Positions 47,387-47,550 of a stretch of DNA of 47,550 nucleotides are shown here, piece after piece. Both the position numbers and the translations under genes were made by a program. The notes beneath the pieces were generated by a model. It was not told the DNA's origin. It saw only the letters and a list, made by a program, of their open reading frames with translations, and searched no databases. This DNA comes from Streptomyces omiyaensis (GTDB lineage Bacteria > Actinomycetota > Actinomycetes > Streptomycetales > Streptomycetaceae). Location of the stretch: the NCBI RefSeq assembly GCF_014650895.1, contig NZ_BMVV01000039.1, positions 1 to 47,550 on the forward strand, in the 5' to 3' direction. Numbering within the stretch: position 1 is the first letter of the stretch; every line of letters begins with the position of its first letter.

Positions 47387-47550
47387 ATGTCCAGCACGGC
47401 TCTGGCGGCGGGAACGTTTCCCGGCGGTCTGGTCGCCTTCCCGAGTGTCTACCGGCCGCAGGCGGACACGCGGCTGCTGGCGGCGGCCCTCGCGCGGGAG
47501 GAGGTCGGTTGCCTCACGGAGGTCCTGGAGATCGGTACCGGTACCGGTGC
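47387..47550 (+). CDS. class I SAM-dependent methyltransferase (5' part, cut by window end)
   Basis: The first 54 codons read GTFPGGLVAFPSVYRPQADT, RLLAAALAREEVG, LTEVLEIGTGTG and run off the window. The PxVxxPQxDT segment followed by LEIGTGTG (motif I) matches HemK/PrmC-type methyltransferases of the actinobacterial HemK2-like group. ATG 47387 has AGAGG 7 nt upstream. The catalytic NPPY motif would lie outside the window. Confidence 0.8.
   Translation, partial: MSSTALAAGTFPGGLVAFPSVYRPQADTRLLAAALAREEVGCLTEVLEIGTGTG

Overview
The window is a GC-rich (about 70% or more) actinobacterial chromosome segment, almost certainly Streptomyces. Supporting evidence is the codon bias (G/C third positions), GTG starts, ATGA/GTGA gene overlaps, Streptomyces-type families (BxlR/BxlEFGA xylo-oligosaccharide uptake, SigB/F-type sigma factor with STAS and HATPase partners, VanRS-like kinase next to a MacB-like exporter), and a left edge that reads as the last bases of a 5S rRNA followed by a strong rRNA-operon terminator. 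No prophage, transposase, CRISPR array or complete mobile element was seen.

Layout: 1-60 end of an rRNA operon. 0.2-2.7 kb small genes: a membrane-anchored Mrr-like nuclease, a decayed gene, a DUF4304-like protein and a small hypothetical. 3.0-6.7 kb a secreted subtilisin, a CoiA-like nuclease-fold protein and a secreted lipase-like hydrolase. 6.7-12.9 kb a two-component system (kinase and regulator, minus strand) divergent from a lipoprotein / membrane-fusion-like protein / ABC ATPase / MacB-like permease operon. In-frame minisatellites are unusually dense here. 13.1-25.9 kb a LysR regulator divergent from a nine-gene operon that encodes kynureninase and the whole meta-cleavage route from 3-hydroxyanthranilate to pyruvate and acetyl-CoA. 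It is followed by a secreted LVIVD-type propeller protein and an amino-acid permease, and ends in an 18-bp-stem terminator.

26.0-27.8 kb a small toxin-antitoxin-like pair, a flavoprotein and a small secreted protein. 28.1-37.4 kb a LacI regulator (BxlR-like) divergent from an ABC sugar importer and GH3 beta-xylosidase operon, then a phosphoketolase; together they suggest xylobiose uptake, hydrolysis to xylose and flow through xylulose-5-phosphate to acetyl phosphate. 37.6-40.2 kb a small secreted protein, a cold shock protein, an initiator tRNA-Met with terminator, a tiny lipoprotein and an SRPBCC protein. 40.4-44.3 kb a stress-sigma neighbourhood: three STAS proteins, one HATPase anti-sigma-like protein, a SigB/F-type sigma factor and a winged-helix protein. 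44.5-47.5 kb an Orn/Lys/Arg decarboxylase gene broken by a TG duplication just before the PLP lysine codon, a zinc alcohol dehydrogenase and the start of a methyltransferase cut by the window edge.

The most interesting region is 13.1-25.9 kb. The catabolic operon is complete from 3-hydroxyanthranilate (or 3-hydroxykynurenine) downward but has no kynurenine 3-monooxygenase, tryptophan dioxygenase or formamidase, and it carries an uncharacterised exported propeller protein and a permease at its end. All functional assignments are from reading the sequence; no database search was possible.
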